Of a stretch of DNA of 64,000 nt, positions 47,693 to 60,089 are shown one piece after another. The notes below the pieces were generated by a model. That model made no database searches. It saw nothing but the letters and a program-made list of their open reading frames with translations, and was not told the origin of the DNA. A program made the position numbers and the translations under genes. Numbering within the stretch: position 1 is the stretch's first letter; every line of letters begins with the position of its first letter. Source of the DNA: Vulcanisaeta distributa JCM 11216 (GTDB lineage: Archaea > Thermoproteota > Thermoprotei > Thermoproteales > Thermocladiaceae); NCBI RefSeq assembly GCF_001315985.1, contig NZ_BBBI01000005.1:1-64000 (forward strand), written 5' to 3'.

Positions 47693-50600
47693 ATGCCCAG
47701 GTGCCGCATGCTACTAATCACAAGGTCAGTCCTCACTGAGGGGGGGTTTTATGAAGCGTTAAGTGAGGCGTTAGGCGGAGTTGGCGATGTAGACCTCGAA
47801 GTCATGTACCTGGAGAGTTACGAAGTTAATGAGGTCTCTAAGCAATTAAACGCCGTGAGGAGACCTGACATTGCCTTGCTAAGCTTAATGGGGGGGACCA
47901 CCCAGAACTACTAAGCTACCTAAGGAATTGGTTACGCGAGACTCCCATTGTCTTTACACTAAGTACGGGTTTAGAGACTATAATGCTTACGAGGGTTCGT
48001 AATTACGAGTTAGGCGGATTCTTAACTAGTTCAGTATCTACGTATAATGACACTATTAAAACTACGAATTACTTTGACCCAAAGACCCTTTCCCACGTTC
48101 TTCATGAGGCATCCAAGGCCCTTTCAGACCCCATATCCCATTACGTTGAGGATTGGGCATTATTAATTGATTATTGGAGGAATTGGCGTAAAGAAAACAT
48201 AGTCAATATGATACGCCTAGTGCTGAGGAATTACTGTGACATAGCCGTACCAGCGCCAGGGCCTCCCATCGAGTTGGGGGGGGATTACTGGATTGAGGAT
48301 TATGAGGGGGGGTACGTATACCATAGCGCTGATGAACTTCTAAAGCAGAGGGGGGGTCTCAAGTCGCCACTCATAGTGTTAATGGCCTACTCTGGCCAGT
48401 CCTATGATAAGGCTAGGAAGGTAATTACCCATATAATGAAGAGGAGGGTCGACACGATCTCGCTTCTTTCCAACTATGGCTATACATTGAGGGGGCTTAA
48501 GGAGCTGTTTAATAATGCTGATGTGGGGGCTATACTCGACCTTCAGTGGTTCAGGCTCATTAGGAACCGAGAAGATGAGGGCGTTCTGCTAAAGTTCAAT
48601 GTTCCTGTCATGAACCCGGTGGTCATGTACGGCAGGGACATAGATGCGTGGATTAAGGATCCAACGGGGGGGCTAAGCCCCGTTGAGGTTATATATGCCG
48701 TGGCCATGCCCGAGGTTGATGGCGCCATAGAGCCCATACCAATAGCGGGCCTCGTTGATAAAAATGGCGTGAAGGCTATGGAGGTAATTCAGGATAGAGT
48801 TGATAGGGTCCTCAATAGGGTTGATAAGTGGTTGGCCCTTAGACATAAGTCTAATGCGAGTAAGAGGATTGCCATTGTGATGTATAATTATCCACCCGGT
48901 GAGGAGAATATTGGTAGAGCCTCATACCTCGACACGCTTAAGTCGGTCGAGGTACTGTTGAGGAGGTTGAGGAAGGAGGGCTATGGTGTTAAGGCCATTA
49001 CCGCTGAAGCCATTAAGGAATTCTTCGTGAAAAACCCAAACTCCGGTAGGTGGTCGGCCGGCACCGATTATGTGCTGGTTGATCAAACAACGTATATGGA
49101 CTTATTCAATAGGTTAAGGCCGGAGCTTAGAGATAAAGTCATTAAGCAGTGGGGGGGTGAGCCCCCCTGGCAATATAATGGTTAAAAACGGATACCTCAC
49201 GCTGCCCGTGCTTGATCTAGGCAATGCAATTATCGTATTGCAACCAAGTAGGGGGGGCTGGCATGAGGATCCTAACAAGATTTACCATGACTCGGAATTA
49301 TACCCGCATCACCAATATGTCGCGCTTTATAGGTGGCTTGAGGAGGTTTGGCGCGCCGATGCCGTTATTCACGTGGGGGGGACCCACGGCACACTCGAGT
49401 TCCTCCCAGGTAAGCAGGTCGGCCTATCCTCCAGCTGTCCCCCAGATGCGCTCCTCGGCAATTTACCAAACATTTATATCTACCATGTGGTTGTCGTCGG
49501 TGAAGGTACAATCGCCAAGAGGAGGTCATACGCCGTATTGATTAGTCACCTCTCACCCAGGATGACCGAGGCGGGCCTCAGTGATGATCTCAAGAGGTTG
49601 CGTGATTTAATCGATGAGTACAGAGAAGCAAACGTTGTTGATTCACCTAGGGCAAGCGCTGTGCTCAAGACCATAGAGGGCATTGCAGGTAAGTATGGGC
49701 TAGAGGTTAAGGACCTCGATGTGCTTTACGACGAGCTTATGAGGATGGAACGCTCGGCAATGCCGTATGGGTTGAGGGTACTTGGCATGGAATTAAGTGA
49801 TGATGAAATCGTTGATTACTTAACGCTGGCGTTAAGGCGTGATAGGGGTGTCGTTAAATCGCTGCATAGGCTCCTGGCCGAGGCAATGGGGTATGACTAT
49901 GATGACTTACTCGAGCGCCCAGGTAAGTATGCGAATATCCTAAGGTTAATGGACGAGGGGGGGGTTAAAAGGATTGTCAGGGCGTTAATTACGAACGGCA
50001 TTGATTTGGCAATTAAGGTAGCTGAGGAATATGGGATTAGGAGTGATGACGCGAAGACCGTGCTGAATTATGCACGTGACATAGCGGAGAGGTTAAGGCT
50101 ATCGCCTAAACTTGAGCTTGAGAACGTAATTAGGGCTTTGAGTGGGGGGGAGTACATACCGGCCGGCGTTGGCGGTGACTACGTAATGGACCCCCCCGAT
50201 GTCTTACCTGCAGGGAGGAACTTCTACGCGCTCGATCCACTTAAGATACCCAGCGATTCGGCATTGGAGTTGGGGGGGCTAGAATCGCGGAGGATAGTAT
50301 TAGGAAATACTTGGAGCAGTATGGTAGGTACCCCCCGAGACCGTGGGCGTCATTGTTTGGGGGTGGTCAGGAATCTAGGACTAGGGGCGTCACTATTGGC
50401 AGGCGCTGCGGTATCTTGGCGTTAAGCTTATTCATAGGCCAGGTAGTTGGGATCCAAGACTTGAGGTAATACCACTTAAGGACCTCGGTAGGCCTAGGAT
50501 AGATGTCGTTGTTACGATGAGCGGGGTGTTTAGGGATATGTTCCCGCACTTAATATCATTGATTAACAAGGCCGTTAAGCTCGTTGCCGAGTTAGATGAG

Positions 50601-51415
50601 CCGTTAGATATGAATTACGTCCGTAAGCACTACCTCGAATTGAGGAGTAGGTATGGTGAGACCTCCTTAATAAGGACGTTCAGCGAGAGGCCCGGTGACT
50701 ATGGGAATAAGGTTAATCACTTGATAGAGACGTCGAGGTGGAGGACGGATATGGACATTGCCGGTGTTTATGCCATGTACATGGGTTATGGCTATAATGG
50801 AGACATGCGTGGGATGAACTCAAGCGAGCTTAAGGACTTATTCAAGGCATTGCTTAGCAAGGTGGACATCACAAGCCAGGTCCAGTCGAGTGTTGATTAC
50901 TCAATAATCGACATAGATGATTACTACGCATACCTGGGCGGCCTATCCAAGGCGGTTGAGGTATACTCAGGCAGGAAGCCCCTTATCCTATACACGGACT
51001 TAACGCAGGATAGGCCTAGGATGATGACTGCGAAGAATGCCGTTGGTTCTACGTGAGGACTAGATTACTCAATCCTAAGTGGATCGAAGGCATGAGAAAG
51101 CACGGTTACATGGGCGCCCAGAACATTTCGAAGCGCGTTGAGTATGTTCTCGGGGGGGTTGCCGCGACCATGAATGCCGTGGATGACTGGGTTTGGGATA
51201 GGATTGTGGAGACGTATGTGTTTAATGAGGAGATGAGGAGGTGGTTTACCGAAGTTAATCCCTACGCATTGGAACAAATCATTAAGAGACTATATGAGGC
51301 GCATGAAAGGGGGGGCTTATGGCATACTTCAGAGAACGTCATACGTAAATTAAGGGAGATATACACAGAGTTAGAAAATGCGCTGGAGGGAATCGGCCAA
51401 TGGGGGGGCAGGTAA
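47693..51415 (+). CDS. cobN: Cobaltochelatase large subunit CobN, in five frames
   Basis: About 1240 residues, the right size for CobN/BchH. Motifs in order: VPVMNPVVMYGRDIDAW, MPEVDGAIEPIPIAGLVD, KRIAIVMYNYPPGEENIGRA, HDSELYPHHQYVALYRWLEE, DAVIHVGGTHGTLEFLPGK (native HVGTHGT), then DVVVTMSGVFRDMFPHLI and MGAQNISKRVEYVLGG. Breaks are at about 47890, 49160, 50330-50500 and 51050, mostly at 7-G or 7-C runs. Inserts cobalt into the corrin or tetrapyrrole ring using the I/D subunit. The end overlaps the next gene. Confidence 0.9.
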
Positions 51416-52335
51416 CTAACTTAGTTATTTATGAACTTCACTACCTAACGTTCGCCATACTGGGCATAGTACTGGGTGTCCTTACGATGTACTACATAAT
51501 GAGTAAAGAAGCGGTAATAAGGGCCATAGGCAGGCTGGGGCGGTGGATAACGGCGTTGTCTGGGTTACCCAGCTATTGTTCCTTACCCTTCGTGGTCTCC
51601 CTCGTTAGTCCATCCACCGCATCCTCAATGCTCATAGCCATGTATAAGGACGGTAGATTGACGCGTAGGGAATTGTACATAGCATCGCTCATTAATTCCT
51701 TCCCAGCCCTACTCTCGCACTTGAGGACTCTCATGCCGGTGCTACTGAGTACCATGGGGGGGGTCTACGGTCTACTATACCTCCTAATCCTTATGACCAT
51801 TGGCTTAATGCAGATGGTAATATTTGCAATCCTTGGGAGAAGAGGTTCAATTAGGGATAGAGACGAGGACGGTATAGCCGAACTTACGGAGCATGCCGTG
51901 AGCGGTTCGCTTAATTTGGGAAGGGTCTTGAAATTGATTGTAAGGATAGTACTGGTTACGTCAATAACGAGTGTTGCGTTAACGGTTATTGAGCTTTTCG
52001 GACTAAACAACTACCTCAGTGATTACCTATCGCACGTGTTCGGTACCTTAGGCCCATACGTGGTGAGCATAATAGTGGCTTATGTAATTAGTGATAATGC
52101 AGCCTTCGCCGCCGCGGGCACGCTCATTAATGAGGGGGGGCTCAGTGGCATCTTAGTAATTAAGTGGTTGCTGATTGGCTACGTGGCCTCATCACTAATA
52201 CGCGGAATTAGGCACAATGCGCCCTACTACCTCGGCATTTACGGGCTTAAGGATGGCGTTACCATAATGCTCACCTCCATACTAATCAGGGCACTCCTGG
52301 CGTTACTTATCTTGGGAATTCTCTACCTTATCTAG
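51400..52335 (+). CDS. Polytopic membrane protein, GATE-like, in the B12 unit
   Basis: About eight spans. A conserved-looking loop GLPSYCSLPFVVSLVSPSTA, followed by SLINSFPALLSHLR, recalls nucleoside-recognition (GATE) membrane proteins, and is repeated in style by VAYVISDNAAFAAAGTLIN in the second half. Overlaps cobN by 16 bases, so certainly in the same transcript under operator copy 4. The assignment is by pattern; a cobalt, corrinoid or precursor transporter role is inference from context. Confidence 0.6.
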   Translation: MGGQVTNLVIYELHYLTFAILGIVLGVLTMYYIMSKEAVIRAIGRLGRWITALSGLPSYCSLPFVVSLVSPSTASSMLIAMYKDGRLTRRELYIASLINSFPALLSHLRTLMPVLLSTMGGVYGLLYLLILMTIGLMQMVIFAILGRRGSIRDRDEDGIAELTEHAVSGSLNLGRVLKLIVRIVLVTSITSVALTVIELFGLNNYLSDYLSHVFGTLGPYVVSIIVAYVISDNAAFAAAGTLINEGGLSGILVIKWLLIGYVASSLIRGIRHNAPYYLGIYGLKDGVTIMLTSILIRALLALLILGILYLI

Positions 52336-52365
52336 GACTTTTCATAATGTGGTAATGCTTATTAA

Positions 52366-52381
52366 TAGGATTTACATCCTA
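52366..52381 (+). promoter_or_regulatory. Cobalamin-regulon operator, copy 5 (cbiZ)
   Basis: TAGGAT-TTAC-ATCCTA, identical in its spacer to copy 3, after TATA box CTTATTAA. ATG 52389 lies seven bases after it. Confidence 0.82.
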
Positions 52382-52388
52382 TCACGTA

Positions 52389-53151
52389 ATGAATACGGCG
52401 TTTAGGGAGGTCTGGTCCCGTGACGGCATGACTGCCCGAATATACTATCAAAGCTATGGCGGTGCTAACGTTAAGACACTCCTCATAGACCTGGCACAGA
52501 GTAGGCGAGTGCTCAGTACAATGCATGGCATGATTAACGTACGCTTTGTATGCAATAACTACGCACCGCCAGACCTATGGTGCGCACTACATAGCCAGGG
52601 CTTCCGTGAGAAGTACCTGGACACGTTAATGGTCCAACTTGGGGGGGTGCCCCCCCTCATGACTATGCGTGCCTAGGCACGGGCGTTGACATGGATGACT
52701 TAGCGGTGGCGAGTGATGAGTACAGGGATGTGTGGGTTACAGCCCTCACCACCGCAGGTGTTGAGTCAAACGCATTGAGGACGGGCATAGATAGGGCATC
52801 TACGTACGAGGTTGATGGCGTGTTTGAGGGGGGGTGGGCACGATAAATATCATATTGATAACCAACGCCTCATTGACCGAGGCCGCCATGGCCAGGGCCT
52901 TAATTACGATAACCGAGGCCAAGTGCGCGGCGCTTCAGGACTTAGGCATAGAGAGCAGTTACTCACCGGGCCTAATAGCCACGGGTACGGGCACGGACAA
53001 CGTAATTGTGGTCCCCGGTAATGGGATACGCATAACGTACACCGGCGGTCACTCCAAAACTGGCGAGCTAATTGGGAGAGTGGTCTACGAATCTGTTAAG
53101 GAGGCCGTGACCAGGCATAGGGCCAATGCTGGGCCCAAGACTATCCAGTAG
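52389..53151 (+). CDS. cbiZ: Adenosylcobinamide amidohydrolase CbiZ, two frame breaks
   Basis: Cleaves the aminopropanol side chain of scavenged cobinamide to give cobyric acid for salvage. LLIDLAQSRRVLSTMHGMIN and VQLGGVPP, then in the corrected frame GTGVDMDDLAVASDEYRD, VWVTALTTAGVESNALRTG and ASTYEVDGVFEG. The last frame has INIILITNASLTEAAMARAL, ATGTGTDNVIVVPG and GGHSKTGELIGRVV. Breaks are near 52655 and 52835. About 254 residues. Transcribed alone behind operator copy 5. Confidence 0.88.
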
Positions 53152-53181
53152 GTCTTATCATTATTTACTAAAATTTACTAA

Positions 53182-53979
53182 TTAGTACATGTGGACTGAG
53201 CCCTCTCTGAGTATTTTTGTGAAGGCGTAGTTAGATAGGGCAATGCCAATCACTATGTATGCCAGGGCTAGGATAACCAATGGCCATAGGTAGTTAAGTA
53301 GTTGTGGTATGCCGTAGCCACTGAGCATGGCGCCTCTAAGCCCCGATAACGCCCAGGTTAGGGATAGTGAATAACTTATGTACCTAAGCCATGTTGGCAG
53401 TACCGAGGTGGGAAACACAACACCACCCAATAGGTTTGAGGCAACTGAGGTGAATAGGGCTATGGGATTACCTTGCTTAACGATTAGGACAACGGCGCCA
53501 GCGATTAGGTTTAGACCGATTATTGATGCCAGGTAGAGTATTAGGAACGTAATTGTGGCAAGTGCATTTACTTTATATGAGATGCCGAGACCAAGCCCGA
53601 TCAGTAAGACCGTGACCGCACTTATCGAGTTTATCACGAGTCCCCCACACGGTATTATACATCATCAGCGCCATGGGCCTCAGCGGCGCTGCCATTAGGT
53701 ATTCCAGGGTCCCAATGAGTTCCTCATTCCTAATACGACCGGCCAGCGTCGTTACTGATGCTGAGAAGTATCCCTGGAATGCCGTGCCTATGACCATGAA
53801 TGCCGTGTAGTCCCTAACTGCACTTAATCTCCCAAACCCTAGGGTAACACCAATGAAGAAGTATATGAATACTGGGATGATCCAGTTAATTATTGTAAGC
53901 ACAACCTGGGTCTTATACGAAACCCACATCTTCCAACCCTAATTACGACAAAGCTGTATAGCCTATCAATAATGCCCAT
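53182..53979 (-). CDS. ABC-2 type membrane permease, two frame breaks
   Basis: Six-span exporter permease: VVLTIINWIIPVFIYFFIGV, RIRNEELIGTLEYLMAAPLR (typical ABC-2 motif), LLGGVVFPTSVLPTWLRYIS. Start [16 protein letters not shown] at 53979 overlaps the ATPase end; breaks near 53932 and 53640. About 265 residues. Forms an exporter with the ATPase upstream; substrate unknown (drugs, lipids or surface polymers). Confidence 0.8.
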
Positions 53980-54873
53980 CACGATCACCCCCCCTCCTCC
54001 TCATAACCCTCTCCATCCTCCTGGCATTACCCTCAGCCACCGCAACCTCAACATCTATGTCCATGACCCTAACCCCCCCACCATCATGAATGGCTAACCT
54101 ACTCATCAACTCATTAAATCTATCAATTGTTGTTATTATGACGTACTCATCACCACCAATACCCTCCACATTAAACCCGCTGAGCCCATCCACGGGGGGG
54201 CCCTTAACGAGGACCTTAACAATCTTAAGAGCGGGCGCCTCATTTAGGATCCTCCTATTTATGTACACGACCATATCGGCTAACTCGATCTCCTGAGGAT
54301 CGTGGGATGCGAGGATTACGGTCTTCCTACCCCTAAGACCCCCTAATGAAATTGAGTATGCTGTGCTTCGCATCAATGTCTATGCCGCTTGTTGGTTCAT
54401 CAAGCAGCAGAACGTCTGGGTCATGCATTAACACCCTGGCGATCTCGAGCCTCCTCATCATGCCCGTGCTATACGTGGCAACCCAATCATTAGCCCTTCC
54501 ACCAAGCCCCAATTCCTCGAGTAACTCCTTAGCCCTTTCCCTAGCCTCCCCGAGTGATAGGCCGTATAATGTGCCGAAGAAGACCAGGTTATCCATCGCC
54601 GTCAATCTCCAGTAAACACCGCGGTCCATGGGTGTCATAAACCCAACCCTCCTCTTAGCCCTGACACTCATTGCGTCATAACCATAAACAAGGACCCTAC
54701 CACCATCAGGGGGCAAGTATGCCAGCCGCAAGCCTGAGCATTGTCGTCTTACCTGCGCCATTAGGGCCAACAAGCACCACAATCCTGCCCTCGGGAATCT
54801 CGAGGTAAACATCCTCAACGGCCACAATACGCCCAAACCTCTTAGTAACGTGGTCGTAAAGAACTGCGGACAC
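53966..54873 (-). CDS. ABC exporter ATPase, two frame breaks
   Basis: CcmA/DrrA-type ATPase: [20 protein letters not shown], Walker [19 protein letters not shown], then after a break near 54715 [20 protein letters not shown], signature [15 protein letters not shown], and Walker [13 protein letters not shown]. After a break near 54345 come [16 protein letters not shown] and a C-terminal beta domain. I start at GTG 54873, because reading further upstream would enter tRNA-Leu antisense. About 302 residues. Paired with the overlapping permease. Confidence 0.82.
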
Positions 54874-54984
54874 GAAGCCGTTATCGGAAACAACATTAAT
54901 AACACTTTCTCTCCATAACAAAACACCATAATGAAGAAAAACCACAGAAAAACACTTAAAGCCAAAACCGCAAGATGATAATCG

Positions 54985-55076
54985 GCGGGGGGGTGCCCGA
55001 GCCAGGTCAAAGGGGGGGACGGGTTGAGGTCCCGTTGGCGAAGGCCTGCGTGGGTTCAAATCCCACCCCCGCACCA
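54985..55076 (+). tRNA. tRNA-Leu (GAG), CCA encoded
   Basis: Class II tRNA: anticodon stem ACGGG/CCCGT around TTGAGGT (anticodon GAG), variable arm TGGCGAAGGCCTGC, T arm GTGGGTTCAAATCCCAC, discriminator A, CCA. The 5' acceptor has GCG7 where pairing wants GCG5, the D arm has AAAG7AC where about four G are expected, and the 3' acceptor strand seems one C short. These mismatches directly show homopolymer errors. No intron. Confidence 0.88.
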
Positions 55077-55244
55077 GGAATTGATGAGGTTTTAAGTGCC
55101 GTGATGTTGCCTACTTAAAGTTAATATTATATGCCAGGAACATGTATACTAAGTATGGTTGGTCAGAAATGGCTATAATAGATCAGGTTACTTGGAATAT
55201 TAATGTGGTTGGATTGCTCTTATCTACGTATTTCATTAATAGCA

Positions 55245-55858
55245 TTAATCGTTTATTTTTGGTAATAGATTAATCCTGTTCTGGAGTCTCATGTATATTC
55301 TCACCCAATCTATATTAAATATTATGAAGGCTAATGCCGTGAATATTACTGCCATGGTAATTTGGAAAATAGGCAAACCTATGCCTGGTTTTAGTAATTT
55401 ATACAGTGATGAGAAGAGTATGATTTCTATTGGTATTTCTACGGAGCTCTTTATTAACTTACCAATGAATACATACGTGTTAAGCATAAGTGGGTTTATC
55501 GATGCAGCCCCAGTACCTATGTATAGGTAGTCATCAAGGGGGGGTAATCCAGGCAATGCGGCTAATATTATTAGCAATATCCATAGTGGTGCTTTGTCGG
55601 CTAAGAGCATTATTAATTTCACGGCGCTGGTCTTCCTTAGGGTCCTCTTTAATGCGTAGCTAGGGCATAGGATACGTTCTTGGAAATTGAGGCACCCAAT
55701 GCCGTTATAATTATTACCAAGACCGTGTACTGCATTGGTGGTCTAATGCTCAGTAACGTTAATGATGCATATACCGTATAGGCTTCACCGAAGAATGGTA
55801 ATGCATTGCCTATGAAGCTTATGAGGAAGTCCATCGCTAGTAATGGGATTATGTTCAT
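55245..55858 (-). CDS. DedA/VTT-type membrane protein, one frame break
   Basis: MNIIPLLAMDFLISFIGNAL with PFFGEAYTVYAS and later LAALPGLPPLDDYLYIGTGA resemble the two re-entrant loop motifs (F/G-PxxxE, G-PG-DD) of VTT/DedA proteins. These are membrane scramblase-like or transport proteins. Break near 55650-55655. About 204 residues, five or so spans. The gene ends 4 bases before the protease-like gene's stop side; both on the minus strand. Confidence 0.65.
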
Positions 55859-55862
55859 CTAA

Positions 55863-57801
55863 TCAGGGCTTAGGTGGGGGGGTTATTTTTAGGCTTTTTA
55901 TCGAGAATATGGCTATGCCCACGGCAAGCACTATTAACGTGATGCCCACTGCTAGGGGTACCACACTATAGCCTACTGATTGATTAAGTGATAGATTCAA
56001 TGATGTATTGGCGGTATTATTCATTATTTCTATTGGCATTATGCTTGATATCGTGAATGAGGCATTACATGAATTTGTTGATGAGGCGAGTTCATAAAGG
56101 GCTTGTGAGTATGAGGCTGCCAGTTCATAGAGTTGAAGTGCGGCTTCTAAATCGTATATATTACCGGTTGAGTTGTACCTTGTTAGGTAGTAATTACCGA
56201 AGTCTATGTATGAAATTGCGAGCATTGGGAATAGGTTACAAGTATTCTCTGCCTCATACGTATTAAATATTGCCAACTCCCTCACATAATTCGTGACATT
56301 GATTAGATAGCCAGCGTTCATCTCCCCCCCATTTATCACTGGGGGGGTAAATAATAGGTGCAGTATGGCGTCATTGCTCGATATAACATCGAGACTCTGC
56401 GCAAGCGTTAATGGATAAAGACCATCTTGGTAATTATTCTGGGCCTCCTGAACCTCCTGCGTTATTGAATTCATGTCCTGAAGAATGCCCGATGCGCCTA
56501 TGGCATTTGAAAGTGAGAGCGTGTATTCAGTTATTGATTGGGCATACACTAGGTACATGTTTGTTAATTCCTCAAGGTAGTCCCTCGATATTGGTGCTCC
56601 ACCCTTTACCGCATTCAATACCGCCAACCAATCACTAAGGGTCTCTATCCTAGCCTTTGCATAGGCGAGGTTAGTTATTGCGTCGCCGATGTCATTGCTC
56701 ATCAGGTCTTGCGACGCGGCATTTAATGACTGTTGGGCGTCAAAGACCCTGTCATAAATGCCGATTATTAGGTCTATGTTTGCGGTTGTCACATTGTATT
56801 GCTGCAGTGTGTTTTCGTAGTTTTGCAGTTCATTATTTAATTGATTGAGCAAGTTCTCTAATTGCGGGGGCTGTGTAGTTCTGCATCTCGTCCTGGTAAT
56901 AATTAATTAGTCCCTGGAATCCAAGGCTTGCGGCTGTGTAGTACATGCCCTGGCTTGCATAATTAATAGCTCTCTTAATGTAGCTACTAACGTTAGGGTC
57001 TGTGGAATTTATGGCGCCTGTGCTTATTATCCTGTCGTATATCCTCATCCATAGGAATTTCGTGACGTTGATGTACGCCGTGGTCTTTAGCGCCTGAGCC
57101 TGTATTAATGGTATTGACATATTCACACCCGTGAAGTAGTAAATGGCTTGCCTAACATCCATCACAGGTATAACGTTAACTCCGAGACTCCTTCCATAGC
57201 TTATTAGGTTAATTACCTGTCCGCTACTGGTCTGGTATATCTGCTGCCCGTATGGTATTAACACGACTTCATAACCCTCCTGAGCGGCTGCCTTAATCTT
57301 AGCAGGTAAGCCACCCACGGGTCCTATTAAGCCATCCGGTAGTATCATCCCGGTCATTACCACGTCAGGGTTTAAGGTATGGTTTGTTATTAGCGCCCAC
57401 ATTGCGACGGTCATGTAACCGCTTGCTGATGGACCACCGATCTCTAGGGTTGTCGGTTCAACATTTACTAGGAAATTATACTCATTAAATGGTTGGTTTG
57501 CTAGGTATGTGGCAACCAATGCGGCTATCTGTGATGATGATGGGAATGTACCACTTTCAACCGTTGGTAATGGACTTGACGCAATGTATACATAGCCCGA
57601 GCCCGGCTTTATTGCCGTTACTGTTATGTTAATGACGGCGCCGCTGTCGTTTGATGAAACGGCTAACGCATGTATTGTAATGGACCTAACATATATAATA
57701 ACTTGTTGCCACTCATTAGCTAAGGCAAGTATTAATGTGCCTAATACTAAGATTAAGGTAAACAAAACTACAGCGCCTAATAGTTTATTGGGTCTCACCA
57801 T
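55863..57801 (-). CDS. Membrane-anchored Lon-like (S16) archaeal protease, one frame break
   Basis: N-terminal span LLGAVVLFTLILVLGTLILA, then a Lon-type proteolytic domain with the Ser site GGPSASGYMTVAM and the Lys site GPVGGLPAKIKAAAQEG, spaced as in S16 Ser-Lys dyads. There is no AAA+ domain. A long helical, Asn/Gln/Tyr-rich outer region follows, and a C-terminal span VVPLAVGITLIVLAVGIAIF ends KITPPPKP. Break near 56850. About 645 residues. The best match is a known group of archaeal Lon-like predicted serine proteases; the target is unknown. TTTTATTAA lies about 30 bases before ATG. Confidence 0.78.
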
Positions 57802-57885
57802 ACAAGGCGTTGTTAATCCCTTGAAATTAATAAAACTTACACACTTTAATGGTTTGATTTGGATCAATTGTTGATAATAAGTTCC

Positions 57886-58830
<945 letters not shown>

Positions 58831-58909
58831 GTGATTAATTACGGATTAGGGTATTAAAGCGTGACCTCACGGCGCTAAGTTTTTAATAGCGAGTGCTTTG
58901 TCATTGGTC

Positions 58910-60027
58910 GTGGCTAGGAGTAGAAATGAGGTACTTAAGGTTCTTGAGGATTGGGGCAATTCGGTAACAAATACGGTACTTAATAATGAGGAGCCAATTC
59001 TTGAAATACCATCAAGAACGTTAAGTAACACTATTTGGGACCCAAAGAGGAAGATGCTGATCCTTGGGCCTGAAAAGCTGAGGAGGAGGTTTCTTGACCT
59101 TAAGGAGTCCAAGAGGTTCATGCAGACAATGCTCATGCTTAAGTTGATTGTTCAGGCCATAAGGGAGGGTGTTTACCCGACAATAAGGGACCTTTACTAC
59201 AATGGTAAGCACACCATGGAGTTCAAGGCAGACATTGTAAACAAGGTCATTAGGGAAAACACGTGGGATGAGCAGTCGGAGTCCAACGCGGTCATTGAGG
59301 ATATTGAGGTGGCCACCGGAATCCTCAGGGAGGAGATGGGGGGGGCTTTCGGCTGATGTTAAGGGTAAGGTCGTGGGGGGGCCAATAATCGTTAGGTCAA
59401 AGGCTTTGAGATAGACGCCACAAAGCTAGGCGATACCGCACTGAGTTTACCGCCAAATCCCGATGATCTCGATATTGTTAAGGTTGAGGCTAATTACGTG
59501 CTTGTTATTGAGAAGGACGCAATATTCCAGAGGCTCAACAGGGAGGGCTTCTGGAATAAGGAGAGTTGTCTACTAATTACGGCTAAGGGTATGCCGGACA
59601 GAGCCACGAGAAGGTTTGTTAGGAGACTTAACGAGGAGTATAAATTACCAGTCTTCGTATTAACTGACGGTGATCCATATGGGTGGTACATATACAGTGT
59701 TTACAAGAGTGGCTCAATAAAGCTTAGTTACGAAAGCGATAGATTAGCAACCCCCCCGAGGCTAAGTTTGTGGGTGTTACAGCGACGGACATTCGTACTT
59801 ACAAAATCAGTGATGAGTATGTCATAAAGGCTACGGATAGGGACCTAAAGAGGGCCCAGGAACTTATTAGGTATCCCTGGTTCCAAAGTGATCACTGGAA
59901 GAAGGAGATTGAGCTCTTCCTTAGGACTAAGAAGAAGGTTGAGATTGAGGCCTTATCAACCCACGGCCTTAAGTTCCTCCATGATTACCTCACCGACAAG
60001 ATTCATGGTAATAAATTCATTGATTAA
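58910..60027 (+). CDS. top6A: DNA topoisomerase VI subunit A, two frame breaks
   Basis: Spo11-like DNA-cleaving subunit: RDLYYNGKHT with catalytic Tyr (about 96-97), Toprim residues in VLVIEKDAIFQRLN and VFVLTDGDPYGWYIYSVYKS, then FVGVTATDIRTYKISDEYVI and LTDKIHGNKFID. Breaks at the 7-G runs near 59340-59375 and the C-run near 59755. About 372 residues. GTG 58910 follows TTTTTAATAG by about 25 bases. The B subunit gene is not next to it. Confidence 0.9.
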
Positions 60028-60089
60028 GATTAAGCATAATTAATGCAGGAATAATGATTTTAAATGCGCAATTAGGTTGCATCATCATA

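Noticed and set aside
35400-53200. B12 riboswitch in front of the cobalamin genes
   Set aside because: The start codons lie within about 30 bases of the TATA boxes, so there is no leader RNA long enough to hold a cobalamin riboswitch.
54874-55074. Upstream extension of the ABC ATPase frame
   Set aside because: It would translate the antisense of tRNA-Leu; a GTG at 54873 gives the normal N terminus of this ATPase family.
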